Shown one piece after another: positions 1 to 8,170 of a stretch of DNA of 64,000 nucleotides. Source of the stretch: Corynebacterium lizhenjunii (GTDB lineage: Bacteria; Actinomycetota; Actinomycetes; Mycobacteriales; Mycobacteriaceae); the NCBI RefSeq assembly GCF_011038655.2, contig NZ_CP064954.1, positions 1,922,001-1,986,000 of the forward strand. The letters run 5' to 3'. Position 1 is the stretch's first letter. Every line of letters starts with the position of its first letter. Both the position numbers and the translations under genes were made by a program. The notes beneath the pieces are model-generated. The model was not told the DNA's origin, did no database searches, and was given only the letters and a program-made list of their open reading frames with translations.

Positions 1-2
1 GC

Positions 3-575
3 CCGCGGTGGATAACCGTGGTGGCGGCGATAGCAAACGTGCCGATGTCCGCGTTTATCCTTCTGCTAATTTTCTCCTACCGCGACGCCGGAGCCTCCGC
101 CTTTGTGGTCGGTCTCATTTCGGCCGCGTTCTCCGCAGGCGTTATCGCGGGTTCCTTCTTCGCGGGCCCGCTGACCAAACGGGTCCCGCTGGGAAAGCTA
201 GGGACTATGGCACTGGCGGCGTTCACAGCCGGACTCTTTATGCTCACGCTAGTTCATGACAATACGGCGGCGACGATTGTCACGTTGTTCGCCGCCGGGC
301 TACCGTTGGCTTCCTTCAACTCCGCCATCGGTGCCTTTACCGCAGCCGTGACTCCCGAGGGGCGGATGGGCTCAGTGACCACCGCCTCCACCGTGCCGGG
401 AATTTTCCTCATGCCTGCCGGCGCAATCCTGGCTGGCTTCGGATTTGAGCACTGGGGAACCACCGCCAGTTTGGCAGTCATTTCCACCCTTGCCCTGGTG
501 TCCACAGCGCTGACGTTTGTGCGGCCCTTGCAGCGCATCCCCCTCTTGACCGCACTCAACAGTTCCGGCAGCTAA
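3..575 (+). CDS. MFS transporter, C-terminal part (5' end outside window)
   Basis: The reading frame is open to the left edge of the window, so only the last 190 or so residues are seen. They form a run of hydrophobic helices separated by short charged loops. A GPLTKRVPLGK loop resembles the cytoplasmic loop between helices of major facilitator superfamily permeases, and Gly/Ala-rich helices follow, as in the second half of 12-helix drug or sugar exporters. The substrate cannot be told from this part. The gene ends 10 bp before the stop of the convergent rpiB gene. Family call is inferred from hydrophobicity pattern and composition, not from a diagnostic motif. Confidence 0.7.
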   Translation, partial: PRWITVVAAIANVPMSAFILLLIFSYRDAGASAFVVGLISAAFSAGVIAGSFFAGPLTKRVPLGKLGTMALAAFTAGLFMLTLVHDNTAATIVTLFAAGLPLASFNSAIGAFTAAVTPEGRMGSVTTASTVPGIFLMPAGAILAGFGFEHWGTTASLAVISTLALVSTALTFVRPLQRIPLLTALNSSGS

Positions 576-585
576 GTCCCAACAG

Positions 586-1068
586 TTAAGCCTCGGTGTG
601 TCCCGGGACCTCCGGGGCAATGCCGGTGCGCTCGTAGTCAGCCAGGATGTCAATGCGACGCTGGTGGCGCTCCGCACGGGACCATTCCTGGTCCAGGAAG
701 GCGTCCACAATAGCCAGGGCCTCTTCCTCCGAGTGCATGCGCCCACCCAATCCGATGAGCTGAGCGTTATTGTGTTCGCGCGCCAGGCGGGCAGTCTCCG
801 GGGACCAGGCCAGGGCGCAGCGCGCCCCCTTGACCTTGTTGGCCGCAATCTGCTCGCCGTTACCGGATCCACCCAGCACAATGCCCAAAGAGCCCGGATC
901 ATTAACCGTGCGCTGCGCCGCTTCAATACAAAACGCCGGGTAGTCATCCTCAGCGTCATAAACGTGTGCACCACAATCAATAACGTCGTGGCCTTGCTTC
1001 TTCAGATGCTCAGCGATGAGGTTCTTCATCTCGAACCCTGCATGGTCTGCTCCAAGATATACGCGCAT
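586..1068 (-). CDS. rpiB: Ribose-5-phosphate isomerase B
   Basis: Interconverts ribose 5-phosphate and ribulose 5-phosphate in the non-oxidative pentose phosphate pathway (cytoplasm). The 160-residue protein begins MRVYLGADHAGFEMK, the usual RpiB/LacAB start. It carries GSGNGEQIAANKVKG, in which Glu sits where E. coli RpiB has its catalytic Cys; this Glu form is the known mycobacterial type. An ATG three codons upstream (1077) is also possible; the family start favours 1068. Convergent with the MFS gene. In related corynebacteria I recall rpiB lying close to the DsbA-like and pepN genes; here 2 kb of foreign-looking DNA separates them. Confidence 0.95.
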   Translation of the reverse strand: MRVYLGADHAGFEMKNLIAEHLKKQGHDVIDCGAHVYDAEDDYPAFCIEAAQRTVNDPGSLGIVLGGSGNGEQIAANKVKGARCALAWSPETARLAREHNNAQLIGLGGRMHSEEEALAIVDAFLDQEWSRAERHQRRIDILADYERTGIAPEVPGHTEA

Positions 1069-1315
1069 GTGCACCATTCTAACCCCACCCCATTGCCACT
1101 CGAGGCTTCTGCCCCAAGTGTTTCGGCTTCCGACTAAAACTCATGCTCCTGTCCTCATGTTGCGCCAGACTAGTCTCGCACTTGGGGGTTCTCCACGGAA
1201 CCTACCCCTTGACCAGACCCACGGGACACGCTACAGTGAGTTGCGGACGCACTGCGGTGCTCCACTTCCGAGGCTCGTGTACACAACACGAGCTTTCGCG
1301 TATTCAAGGGGAAAC

Positions 1316-2092
1316 ATGTATATCGGATACTTCGACGAGTTCGGACATAACGGGGCCTATATATCCCGCGCAGACCGCAGATTTAAAACCCATCCAGTCT
1401 TTGGAATCGGTGGTTTCATCATCCCTGCAGACAACATTCGGCAGCTCTCAGGTGCGTTCCGCAGAATCAAAGAGCAAGGCCTCAAAGAGGAAATAGAGGC
1501 GAAGGTTATCTCAAAAGGTGAACCAGTCGAACACTGGGAGAAGAAGGGCGCAGCACTGCTGACCACCCAGAACGTCAAAAAGTACCGCGAAGTCCGCAAC
1601 ATGATAAACCGCGTTCTGAACATACTAGAACGACTCAACGCCCAAGTAATCTTCTACGGACAAGAAAAACCACGCGGCACCAATGACGAGACAGGCGAAG
1701 ACGAACGCTCGCGATACGACCACGCAATGAATGAACTCATTAAACGCGTAAATTGGTCCCTCCCAGACGACCAACATCACCTCATGATACTCGATAAACA
1801 AGGTCCCACAGAGCGACTGGAAGTCTTCGTATCGAGCGCAAAATTCATGTTTTCACATCAAGACGCGGACAAACTGTTAGAGCCTCCACTTGAGGTGGAA
1901 AGTCATCTTTACCAGACTGTTCAATGCGCCGATTGGGTTTGCGCACTAATAGGGCGGATCTCTTCATACAAATACGATCCCGAATTCAAAGAATTTGAGT
2001 GGGCCATCAAGTACTTCGGAGATCGACTAGCCCGCGCTAGTAGCCCCTGCCGATTTCGGGTATTTGGTCGGGGTAGTCTGCATAGGTGGTAG
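1316..2092 (+). CDS. DUF3800 domain protein
   Basis: 258 residues starting YIGYFDEFGHNG, matching the acidic D-E-x-G start of DUF3800 proteins, a family of unknown function with a predicted nuclease-like fold that is often found in mobile or defence-associated DNA. The ATG at 1316 is preceded by AAGGGGA; longer in-frame extensions upstream have no ribosome site. The gene is visibly richer in A and T than its neighbours and uses codons such as ATA and AGA that are rare nearby, suggesting transfer. The last dozen residues run into G/T-rich sequence bordering IS remnants, so the natural C-terminus may have been replaced. No catalytic role can be assigned. Confidence 0.75.
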   Translation: MYIGYFDEFGHNGAYISRADRRFKTHPVFGIGGFIIPADNIRQLSGAFRRIKEQGLKEEIEAKVISKGEPVEHWEKKGAALLTTQNVKKYREVRNMINRVLNILERLNAQVIFYGQEKPRGTNDETGEDERSRYDHAMNELIKRVNWSLPDDQHHLMILDKQGPTERLEVFVSSAKFMFSHQDADKLLEPPLEVESHLYQTVQCADWVCALIGRISSYKYDPEFKEFEWAIKYFGDRLARASSPCRFRVFGRGSLHRW

Positions 2093-2193
2093 GGGTGTTT
2101 CTGGCTAGGTGGTCGGGTCATGATCTGGGTGGTGGTGTGGTCGTCAATTCTGCGGCATCGTGACACGTTTTCATGGCTAAGGAGGCCATGTTC

Positions 2194-2289
2194 ATGGCTG
2201 AATTCAAAGAGATCATGGCGATGTGGCTGGAAGGCAAAAGCTATGACGCGATTGCTTCTGCCTTGGGGTGCTCCAATCGCGAAATCCCC
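2194..2289 (+). pseudogene. IS21-family transposase (IstA) N-terminal fragment
   Basis: An ATG with a strong AAGGAGG site 9 bp upstream opens a frame reading MAEFKEIMAMWLEGKSYDAI and on to ALGCSNREI. This resembles the N-terminal helix-turn-helix of IS21-type IstA (pattern M-A-x-[YF]-[KR]-E-I-M ... G-K-S-Y ... G-C-S). After about 31 residues the frame runs directly into an IS3-like segment, so the rest of istA is gone. Its intact ribosome site means a short chimeric peptide could still be made, but a functional transposase could not. Confidence 0.6.
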
Positions 2290-2309
2290 TATCGAGCTGG
2301 GTCGACAGG

Positions 2310-2715
2310 CACGGCACTGGCAAAAGGCCTCTACGGAGCCAAACGAATTCCAGCTGAACTTTCCGAGCGCGACGACAGTTGGCCGAGCCAACCACAAGCG
2401 TGTGGCGCGAGTGATGAAGAAATGAGGCCTGCACGGCTTCAGCAAGAAGCGCCGTGCGAAAACCACGGTGTCCGCTTCTTCCCGCCGGATATTCCCAGAC
2501 CTGGTCAAAAGGAGTTTCCGTGCCGATGAGACCAACCATTTGCACGTTGGCGATATCACTTACCTGCCTATCCAAGGAGGAACAAATCTGTATCTCGCGA
2601 CCGTCATCGACTCTTATTCCCGCAGGTCCGTCGGGTTTTCTATTGCTGACCACATGCACACTGACTCCCGTGGTCAAGACGACCTAACCAAAATCTTTGT
2701 TGAAAGAGACGGCCG
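2310..2715 (+). pseudogene. IS3-family transposase (OrfB, rve integrase core) fragment, frameshifted
   Basis: Three reading frames must be joined to restore homology. The pieces are GLYGAKRIPAELSERDDS in the first frame, NHKRVARVMKK, a stop, then GLHGFSKKRRAKTTV in the second, and FPDLVKRSF ... GDITYLPIQGGTNLYLATVI ... YSRRSVGFSIADHM in the third. These are the hallmark OrfB segments up to the first half of the DDE core (Asp of GDITYLP and of VIDSYSRR). The third catalytic residue is missing. Several frameshifts plus truncation make it inactive. Confidence 0.8.
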
Positions 2716-2734
2716 ACTCCCGCCCATCAATTGA

Positions 2735-2890
2735 TCGCAATCGAGTGCAGGCTACTGGCTCAAGGCCCTACCCAACCGAGTCGGAGCAGACTCACTCGTC
2801 AGCAGGATCAGCAGCGAGCGCCATATAGAAATTGGGGACTTTGACATGCGCAAGCATCTTGCAACCATCCGCGACAACACGAACACCTAA
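2735..2890 (+). pseudogene. Unidentified C-terminal ORF fragment
   Basis: An open frame without a start codon context reads WLKALPNRVGADSLVSRIS, then SERHIEIGDFDMRKHLATI, and stops at 2890. It begins right after the stop of the IS3 remnant. It could be the end of another transposase or of an interrupted host gene; I do not recognise the family. Confidence 0.3.
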
Positions 2891-3215
2891 CCCCAAACAC
2901 CAGCCCGGCCATGCAACGCCGGGGCTGGCAGCCCTACCAACAACCCGGAACACCACCCCGACCAACTTCCCGGAACACCCCTACCAAATACGCGCACTTG
3001 GCAGCCCCCACAGTAAAATCCGTGCAGCAAGCAAGGGCAGAGATCTTTACGCGAATCACCTAGGTAGCTCTCGAGTCTGCTATTCCACAGATGAAGTCCC
3101 CTTAAGCAATACTGATTTTGAAGCATTGAAGGCAAAGTTCAATGCTTCACGAACTTATCGATCTAGCTGCGAATAGTGATTTTCGAAACCGAGTCACTAG
3201 CACTTATCCCGATAG
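2891..3215. other. Intergenic region with no recognised gene
   Basis: Starts C-rich and becomes AT-richer near 3060-3200. Open frames here lack ribosome sites and family resemblance. It probably contains decayed mobile DNA and the 3' flank of the DsbA-like gene. Confidence 0.5.
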
Positions 3216-3854
3216 TTAGCCAGTTTGTACCTGCGGGGCTTCCGTGCGGGTGCGCTTGATTTCGAAGAAGTAGGGGTACTGGGCCAGGCGGAAGGCGGCA
3301 TCGAAAATCTCGCCTGCTTCCTCGCCGGTAGGAATGCGGGTAATAACGGGGCCGAAGAAGGCGGTGTCCCCCAGCTGGACCACGGGGGTGCCAACCTCAT
3401 CGCCCACAGCATCCATGGCCTGGCCGTGGAAGGCACGCAGCTGGGCATCAACGTCTTCGGTATTGGCCACTGCGGCGAACTCGGCAGGCAGATCAGCTTG
3501 GGCCAGGGCTTGGGCAATGAGGGCATCGTAGGCACCAAAGCCCTTTTTGCCGCCTTCGCCTGCACCGTGAATCAGCTCCCCCATGGCGGTGTAGTAGGCG
3601 TCCACCTTCTCCGGGGCGTCGGTGGCCACCTTGGCGGCCACGCGTGCCGGGCCCCAGGCGGCCTTCATCATCTCCATGTAGCCGGGGTCCAGGTCGCGGC
3701 CATCGTTGAGCACCGACAGCGACATCGGAATGAACTCCACACGAATGCTACGGACCTTTTCTACTTCCTTGATCCAGCGGGAGGTAGCCCAGGCGAACGG
3801 GCAGGTGCAATCAAACCAGAACTTCACGGTGTTATCTGCGGTGGGCGTGGACAT
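3216..3854 (-). CDS. DsbA-family (mycothiol-dependent nitroreductase-like) protein
   Basis: 212 residues with a thioredoxin-like/DsbA fold: an N-terminal KFWFDCTCPFAWATSRWI segment resembling the active-site region of mycobacterial Rv2466c-type proteins, an all-helical insert, and a late GTPVVQLGDTAFFGP strand holding the cis-Pro loop (TP). The family usually shows CPxC; here the motif is C18-P-F-A21, so the second (resolving) cysteine is replaced by alanine, although an extra Cys16 lies two residues before. The ATG at 3854 follows AAAGGAG by 7 bp; the ATG at 3887 would put that ribosome site inside the coding region. Probably a cytoplasmic mycothiol-linked reductase or transferase. Divergent from pepN. 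Confidence 0.8.
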   Translation of the reverse strand: MSTPTADNTVKFWFDCTCPFAWATSRWIKEVEKVRSIRVEFIPMSLSVLNDGRDLDPGYMEMMKAAWGPARVAAKVATDAPEKVDAYYTAMGELIHGAGEGGKKGFGAYDALIAQALAQADLPAEFAAVANTEDVDAQLRAFHGQAMDAVGDEVGTPVVQLGDTAFFGPVITRIPTGEEAGEIFDAAFRLAQYPYFFEIKRTRTEAPQVQTG

Positions 3855-4028
3855 AGGCTCTTTCTCCTTTGGACTCGCGGTTTGCATCCAACGGCGCGGA
3901 AGTTGCCGCGCGCATGTCTACCCAGACTAATCTGAAACGCGGCTAGTTTTCAGCACAGTTGCCGACTACCGGTTCTGCGGCGCAGGCAGCACGTCTGCGC
4001 CGGATTCGACTCACAAGGAGTTTGACCT

Positions 4029-6533
4029 TTGACCTCAATTAATCTCACCCGCGCAGAGGCGGCCGCCCGCTCTGGCATGCTGCGTGTGCACCACTACGAC
4101 GTCACCCTGGATCTGCGGGGAGAAGAAGAGTTTGTCTCCCGCACCGTGGTGGACTTCGAAGTAACCACACCCGGCAGTACCTTTATCGATTTGCGCGCCA
4201 CCCGGCTTAATTCGGTGCGCTTCAATGGCGCGCCGCTGCCGGTGGATTCCTATAACCCGGAATACGGCATTGCGCTCTCCGGCCTGCACGTTGGCCGCCA
4301 CCAGCTAGAGGTCGAGGCAGACATTGAGTACTCACGCACCGGTGAGGGCCTGCACCGCTTCACAGATCCCGCCGACGGCGAGGCCTATCTGTACACGCAA
4401 TTTGAGACCGCAGACGCCAAGCGCGTCTTCGCCTGCTTTGATCAGCCAGACCTCAAGGCCACCTACCAGCTGAGCTTTATCACCCCGCAGCACTGGACCG
4501 TGATCACCAACGCGGACACTACTCGCCAGGACAACACCTGGACCTCCCACGTGGACTACCCGCTGTCGACCTACCTGGTGGCGCTGTGCGCCGGGCCGTA
4601 TGTGGGCGTCCATGACACCTGGACGGGCCAGCTCCAAGCCCACCCAGAAGGCAAGCCCGCCCAAGAGCTGGAAGTCCCGCTAGGAATCTACTGCCGCAAG
4701 TCCATGCTGCACGCCCTGGATGCCCAGCGCCTATTTACCGAGACCAAACAGGGCTTTGACTGGTACCACCGCAACTTTGGCTTTGCCTACCCCTTTGGCA
4801 AGTATGACCAGATTTTTGTTCCAGAGTTCAACGCGGGCGCAATGGAAAACGCCGGCTGTGTGACGCTGCGCGACGAGTACGTCTTTACCTCCGAGGCCAC
4901 CCCGTACATGTACGAGCGCCGCGCAGATACAGTCCTCCACGAGCTGGCGCATATGTGGTTCGGAGACTTGGTCACCATGCAGTGGTGGGATGATCTGTGG
5001 CTCAATGAGTCCTTTGCCACCTGGTCGGCGGCAATTTCGCAAGCAGAAGAGACCGAGTATGACACCGCGTGGGTGACTTTTGCCAATGTGGAAAAAGCCT
5101 GGGCTTATGAGCAGGATCAGCTGCCTACCACGCACCCGATTTCCACGGATGCCTCCGATATAGAGACGGTGGAGCAGAATTTTGACGGCATCACCTACGC
5201 AAAGGGCGCCTCTACGTTGAAGCAGCTGCAGGCTTATGTGGGCCGCGAGGAGTTCCTGGCGGGGGTTCGCCGCCACTTCACCACCCATGCCTGGGGCAAC
5301 GCCACCTTCGATGATCTGCTAGGCCATTTGGAGCAGGCATCTGGCCGCGACTTGAGCTTCTGGGCGCAGCAATGGCTCAAAACCTCTGGGGTCAACACCC
5401 TGCGCCCGGTCTTTGAGGTCCACGATGGCGCCTACACGGCCTTCCGCGTGGAACAAGACGGCGAGGTACTGCGCACCCACCGCTTGGCCGTGGGCCTGTA
5501 CAACCTGGTGGATGGCCAGGTCCAGCGCGTACACCGGGTGGAGCTGGATGTCGATGGTGCGGCCACGGAGGTTGCCCAGCTCATCGGCACCCCGGCAGCG
5601 GATTTTGTGCTGGTTAATGATGATGACCTGACGTATGCACTAATTGAGTTCGACGCGGACTCGCTGGCATTTGCGCTGGGCAACATTGATAAGTTTGCAG
5701 ATCCGATGGCACGCACGCTGTGTTGGTCCGCGGCGTGGGAGATGACGCGGGCTGGCCAGATGCGCGCCCGCGACTTCGTGGCGCTGGTGGCGCGCGGTGC
5801 GGGCGCTGAAACCGAGACAGCAGTGCTGGAGCGCATTATTTCCCAGGCTATCGCGGCGCAGGATTCTTACGCCGATCCCCAGTGGGCTGCCCAGGACACA
5901 CAGCTTGCCGATGCCCTCTTGGCCGGCACCCAGGACCCCTCACCGCAGCGTGCCCTGATCTATGCCCAGGCGCTCACTCGCTTGCAGGCCACCGGCGCGA
6001 CGCGGGAGTTCCTGGAGTCCGTGTTGGAGACTTCCGATAACGCTGCGCTGCGGTGGAAGGCACTGGCCGCGTTGTGCGCTGCAGAGGCTGTGGACAACCC
6101 GGAGCAAGCCATTGCTGCCGAGCTGAAGCGTGATAATACCGCCACCGGCTACCAGGGTTCACTGCGCGCGCTGGCCGCCATTCCTACTGCGGAGAATAAG
6201 CGGGCCGTGTGGGAGGAGATTGTTGCGGGCAGCCTGGGCAACCGCGAGCTTGAGTCCAAGCTGGCGGGGCTTACTGCCCGTGGCAGCGAGGATCTGGTGC
6301 CTACTGCAGAGTTCTTCGAGGTCGCAGAAGGAATGTGGAAGTTGCAGTCTTCAGAGATCGCCCAGATGGCGGTGGGCGGGCTCTTCCCCTACCGCGACAT
6401 TAGCGAAGAGGGCATCGCCCGCGCCGATGAGTTCTTGGGCCGCGAACTGGCTGGAGGTCTGCGACGCATTATCCTCGAACAGCGTGACCGCGTGGCCCGC
6501 GCGCTGCGCAACCGGAAGGTTGATGCGGCCTAA
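4029..6533 (+). CDS. pepN: Aminopeptidase N (M1 metallopeptidase)
   Basis: Removes N-terminal amino acids from peptides in the cytoplasm. At 834 residues it is full length. It has GAMEN near residue 270, the zinc site HELAHMWFGD near residue 304 with the third ligand in WLNESFA, and a C-terminal helical ERAP1-like domain. The TTG start at 4029 is preceded by AAGGAG with good spacing. Convergent with the downstream GntR gene. A copy of the dispersed motif GCATCGGCAAGC (reverse orientation) lies inside it at 5903. Confidence 0.95.
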   Translation: MTSINLTRAEAAARSGMLRVHHYDVTLDLRGEEEFVSRTVVDFEVTTPGSTFIDLRATRLNSVRFNGAPLPVDSYNPEYGIALSGLHVGRHQLEVEADIEYSRTGEGLHRFTDPADGEAYLYTQFETADAKRVFACFDQPDLKATYQLSFITPQHWTVITNADTTRQDNTWTSHVDYPLSTYLVALCAGPYVGVHDTWTGQLQAHPEGKPAQELEVPLGIYCRKSMLHALDAQRLFTETKQGFDWYHRNFGFAYPFGKYDQIFVPEFNAGAMENAGCVTLRDEYVFTSEATPYMYERRADTVLHELAHMWFGDLVTMQWWDDLWLNESFATWSAAISQAEETEYDTAWVTFANVEKAWAYEQDQLPTTHPISTDASDIETVEQNFDGITYAKGASTLKQLQAYVGREEFLAGVRRHFTTHAWGNATFDDLLGHLEQASGRDLSFWAQQWLKTSGVNTLRPVFEVHDGAYTAFRVEQDGEVLRTHRLAVGLYNLVDGQVQRVHRVELDVDGAATEVAQLIGTPAADFVLVNDDDLTYALIEFDADSLAFALGNIDKFADPMARTLCWSAAWEMTRAGQMRARDFVALVARGAGAETETAVLERIISQAIAAQDSYADPQWAAQDTQLADALLAGTQDPSPQRALIYAQALTRLQATGATREFLESVLETSDNAALRWKALAALCAAEAVDNPEQAIAAELKRDNTATGYQGSLRALAAIPTAENKRAVWEEIVAGSLGNRELESKLAGLTARGSEDLVPTAEFFEVAEGMWKLQSSEIAQMAVGGLFPYRDISEEGIARADEFLGRELAGGLRRIILEQRDRVARALRNRKVDAA

Positions 6534-6557
6534 TCGCCGCCTGCCAGCCGGTGCGCC

Positions 6558-7289
6558 CTAGTCAATGGTCGGCGGGAGGGCCACCGGCTCGCCGACTACG
6601 GCGGTAAGGGTCACGGCATCGGGCCGCAGGGTCTCCAGGGAGTATTCCGTGACGCGGCCACTCGTATCCCACACCGTGCGCTGCAAGCGCAGCAGCGGGG
6701 TCAGCCTTCCCACCAGTAGGTGGGTCTGCTCCGCGTCCGTGGGCAACTGGGGGCTAATAACCTCCCGCTTGTAGACGCCGTTGCTGCTCATCACGCTGTT
6801 CAGCGTCCACGAGTCCAGATCCGGGAAGATGTCCACCGGCATGTAGTGGGTGGACACACTAATGGGGGTCTGATCATTGAGGCGGATGCGCTGCAGCTCC
6901 CAGATTTGCTCGCCTTCTTCTAGCTCCATAGACGCCGCAATGTGGCGCGGGGCGGCGCGCTTTTCCAAGGAAAGTACGCGGGCCTGGATGGGCGCACCCT
7001 TGGCCGCGAGCTGGGCGTAGATGCCCTCCAAGTCGGTGAGCTCAACCACCGGCGGGATGGCGCGAACGAAAGTGCCGCCGGTGCGTCCCCGACGGCGGTC
7101 AATGAGGCCTTCGAGTTGCAAGATTTCCAGGGCATGACGAACCGTCATGCGAGCTACGCCATACTCGTCGACCAATTCACGTTCGGTGGGAAATCGGTCC
7201 CCGGGGCGCAGCTCCTTGCTCTCTATCTTGGATCGCAAGTTATCCGAGATAACCAAGTAGGTGGGCTTACGGCGAAAGTTTCCAGTCAC
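6558..7289 (-). CDS. GntR-family transcriptional regulator with UTRA domain (HutC type)
   Basis: About 243 residues. The N-terminal winged helix (LRPGDRFPTERELVDEYGVA, then MTVRHALEILQLEGLIDRR) is typical GntR, and the C-terminal half with FPDLDSW and a late LLRLQRTVWD resembles the UTRA effector-binding domain used for sugar-phosphate or amino-acid ligands. The start is uncertain: TTG at 7298 or GTG at 7289. A TATTAT hexamer lies 8 bp upstream of the GTG, so a leaderless or nearly leaderless transcript is possible. Target genes are not evident; the SDR gene upstream on the same strand is one candidate. Confidence 0.85.
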   Translation of the reverse strand: MTGNFRRKPTYLVISDNLRSKIESKELRPGDRFPTERELVDEYGVARMTVRHALEILQLEGLIDRRRGRTGGTFVRAIPPVVELTDLEGIYAQLAAKGAPIQARVLSLEKRAAPRHIAASMELEEGEQIWELQRIRLNDQTPISVSTHYMPVDIFPDLDSWTLNSVMSSNGVYKREVISPQLPTDAEQTHLLVGRLTPLLRLQRTVWDTSGRVTEYSLETLRPDAVTLTAVVGEPVALPPTID

Positions 7290-7418
7290 GAGGTACAATA
7301 ATAGCGAATAACTAATAGAAATTCTTCCTAGATTCGCCTTAGCGTCCCTTAAGGTTGCCCCAAACGGTGAGTGCGGCTAAGCAAACATTTTAGCCGCCAA
7401 CCCCACCCTAGCGCCGCC

Positions 7419-8159
7419 CTAAGAACGCAAGTGCAGCTCCACCCGCGGGCGCACCTGCACCTCGGTTAGCTGGACGGTGGGACCGGCATCAACCACCGCG
7501 CGCACCGCTCGAGCCACCTCAATTGGGGCGATGACGTGCGCAGAATCGTAGTCTTGCAAACCAGCAAGCATCGGAGTATCCGTGGGCCCGGGGGCTACCG
7601 TGGCCACCCGAATTCCTAACTCCGCCAGCCGCAGCCCGTCCGCCACCGCATACAGAGCATGCTTGGTCGCGGCATAGACCGTATTGTCAGCATAAGAGTG
7701 CCGCCCGGCCCCGGAATTGATAAAGATCACAGTCCCCTCCGCCTTGCGTAAGCCCGGCAATAGGGCCTGAGTGAGCATTGCGGGGGCATGTACATTGAGA
7801 TCCATCTGCTCGCGCCACTGGCCAACACTGGCCTGCGCCACAGACAACTTCTCCGCACGCGCGGCAGCATGAACGAGCACATCCACCCGCTCCAAGCTGG
7901 CCAGTTGACGCCAGCCCGCAGGTAGATCCTCACCTGCGGCGAGAGCGTCCAGGGCCTCCACCAAGTCCAGGTGGACGCCCACCACATTGGGCAGCTGGGC
8001 CACGTCCCGCCGGCCCACGGCGTAAACCAGGTGATCGCGGGCTAGGTCTGCGATAATATGGCGCCCCATCCCGCCCGTGGCGCCGGTGACAACGGCGACC
8101 TTGGCGGTCGAGTAAGACGTAGGGGCACTGGAAACCTGTGGTGCAGTCGAATCAGTCAT
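7419..8159 (-). CDS. Short-chain dehydrogenase/reductase
   Basis: 246 residues with a Rossmann fold for NAD(P): VVTGATGGMGRHI near the start (TGxxxGxG), then the active-site pair INSGAGRHSY (Ser) and YAATKHA (Tyr, Lys), and the PGPTDTPM segment after it. Classical SDR of unknown substrate. Start is ATG 8159, 11 bp after the stop of the AhpD-like gene, so the two are probably cotranscribed; a GTG two codons earlier is also possible. Confidence 0.9.
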   Translation of the reverse strand: MTDSTAPQVSSAPTSYSTAKVAVVTGATGGMGRHIIADLARDHLVYAVGRRDVAQLPNVVGVHLDLVEALDALAAGEDLPAGWRQLASLERVDVLVHAAARAEKLSVAQASVGQWREQMDLNVHAPAMLTQALLPGLRKAEGTVIFINSGAGRHSYADNTVYAATKHALYAVADGLRLAELGIRVATVAPGPTDTPMLAGLQDYDSAHVIAPIEVARAVRAVVDAGPTVQLTEVQVRPRVELHLRS

Positions 8160-8170
8160 GGGCACCCAGA

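Larger units (their letters stand above)
2194..2890 (+). mobile_element. Composite of degenerate insertion-sequence remnants
   Basis: At least two different IS families are represented by short fragments in one direction: an IS21-type transposase start, then IS3-type OrfB pieces in shifting frames, then an unidentified open tail ending at 2890. No intact transposase, inverted repeats or target duplication could be recognised. With the DUF3800 gene this forms an accessory patch between rpiB and the DsbA-like gene. Confidence 0.65.

Noticed and set aside
2832..3176. Possible 114-codon gene after the IS remnants
   Set aside because: Proline/Thr-rich translation, no ribosome site, composition changes halfway; likely chance.
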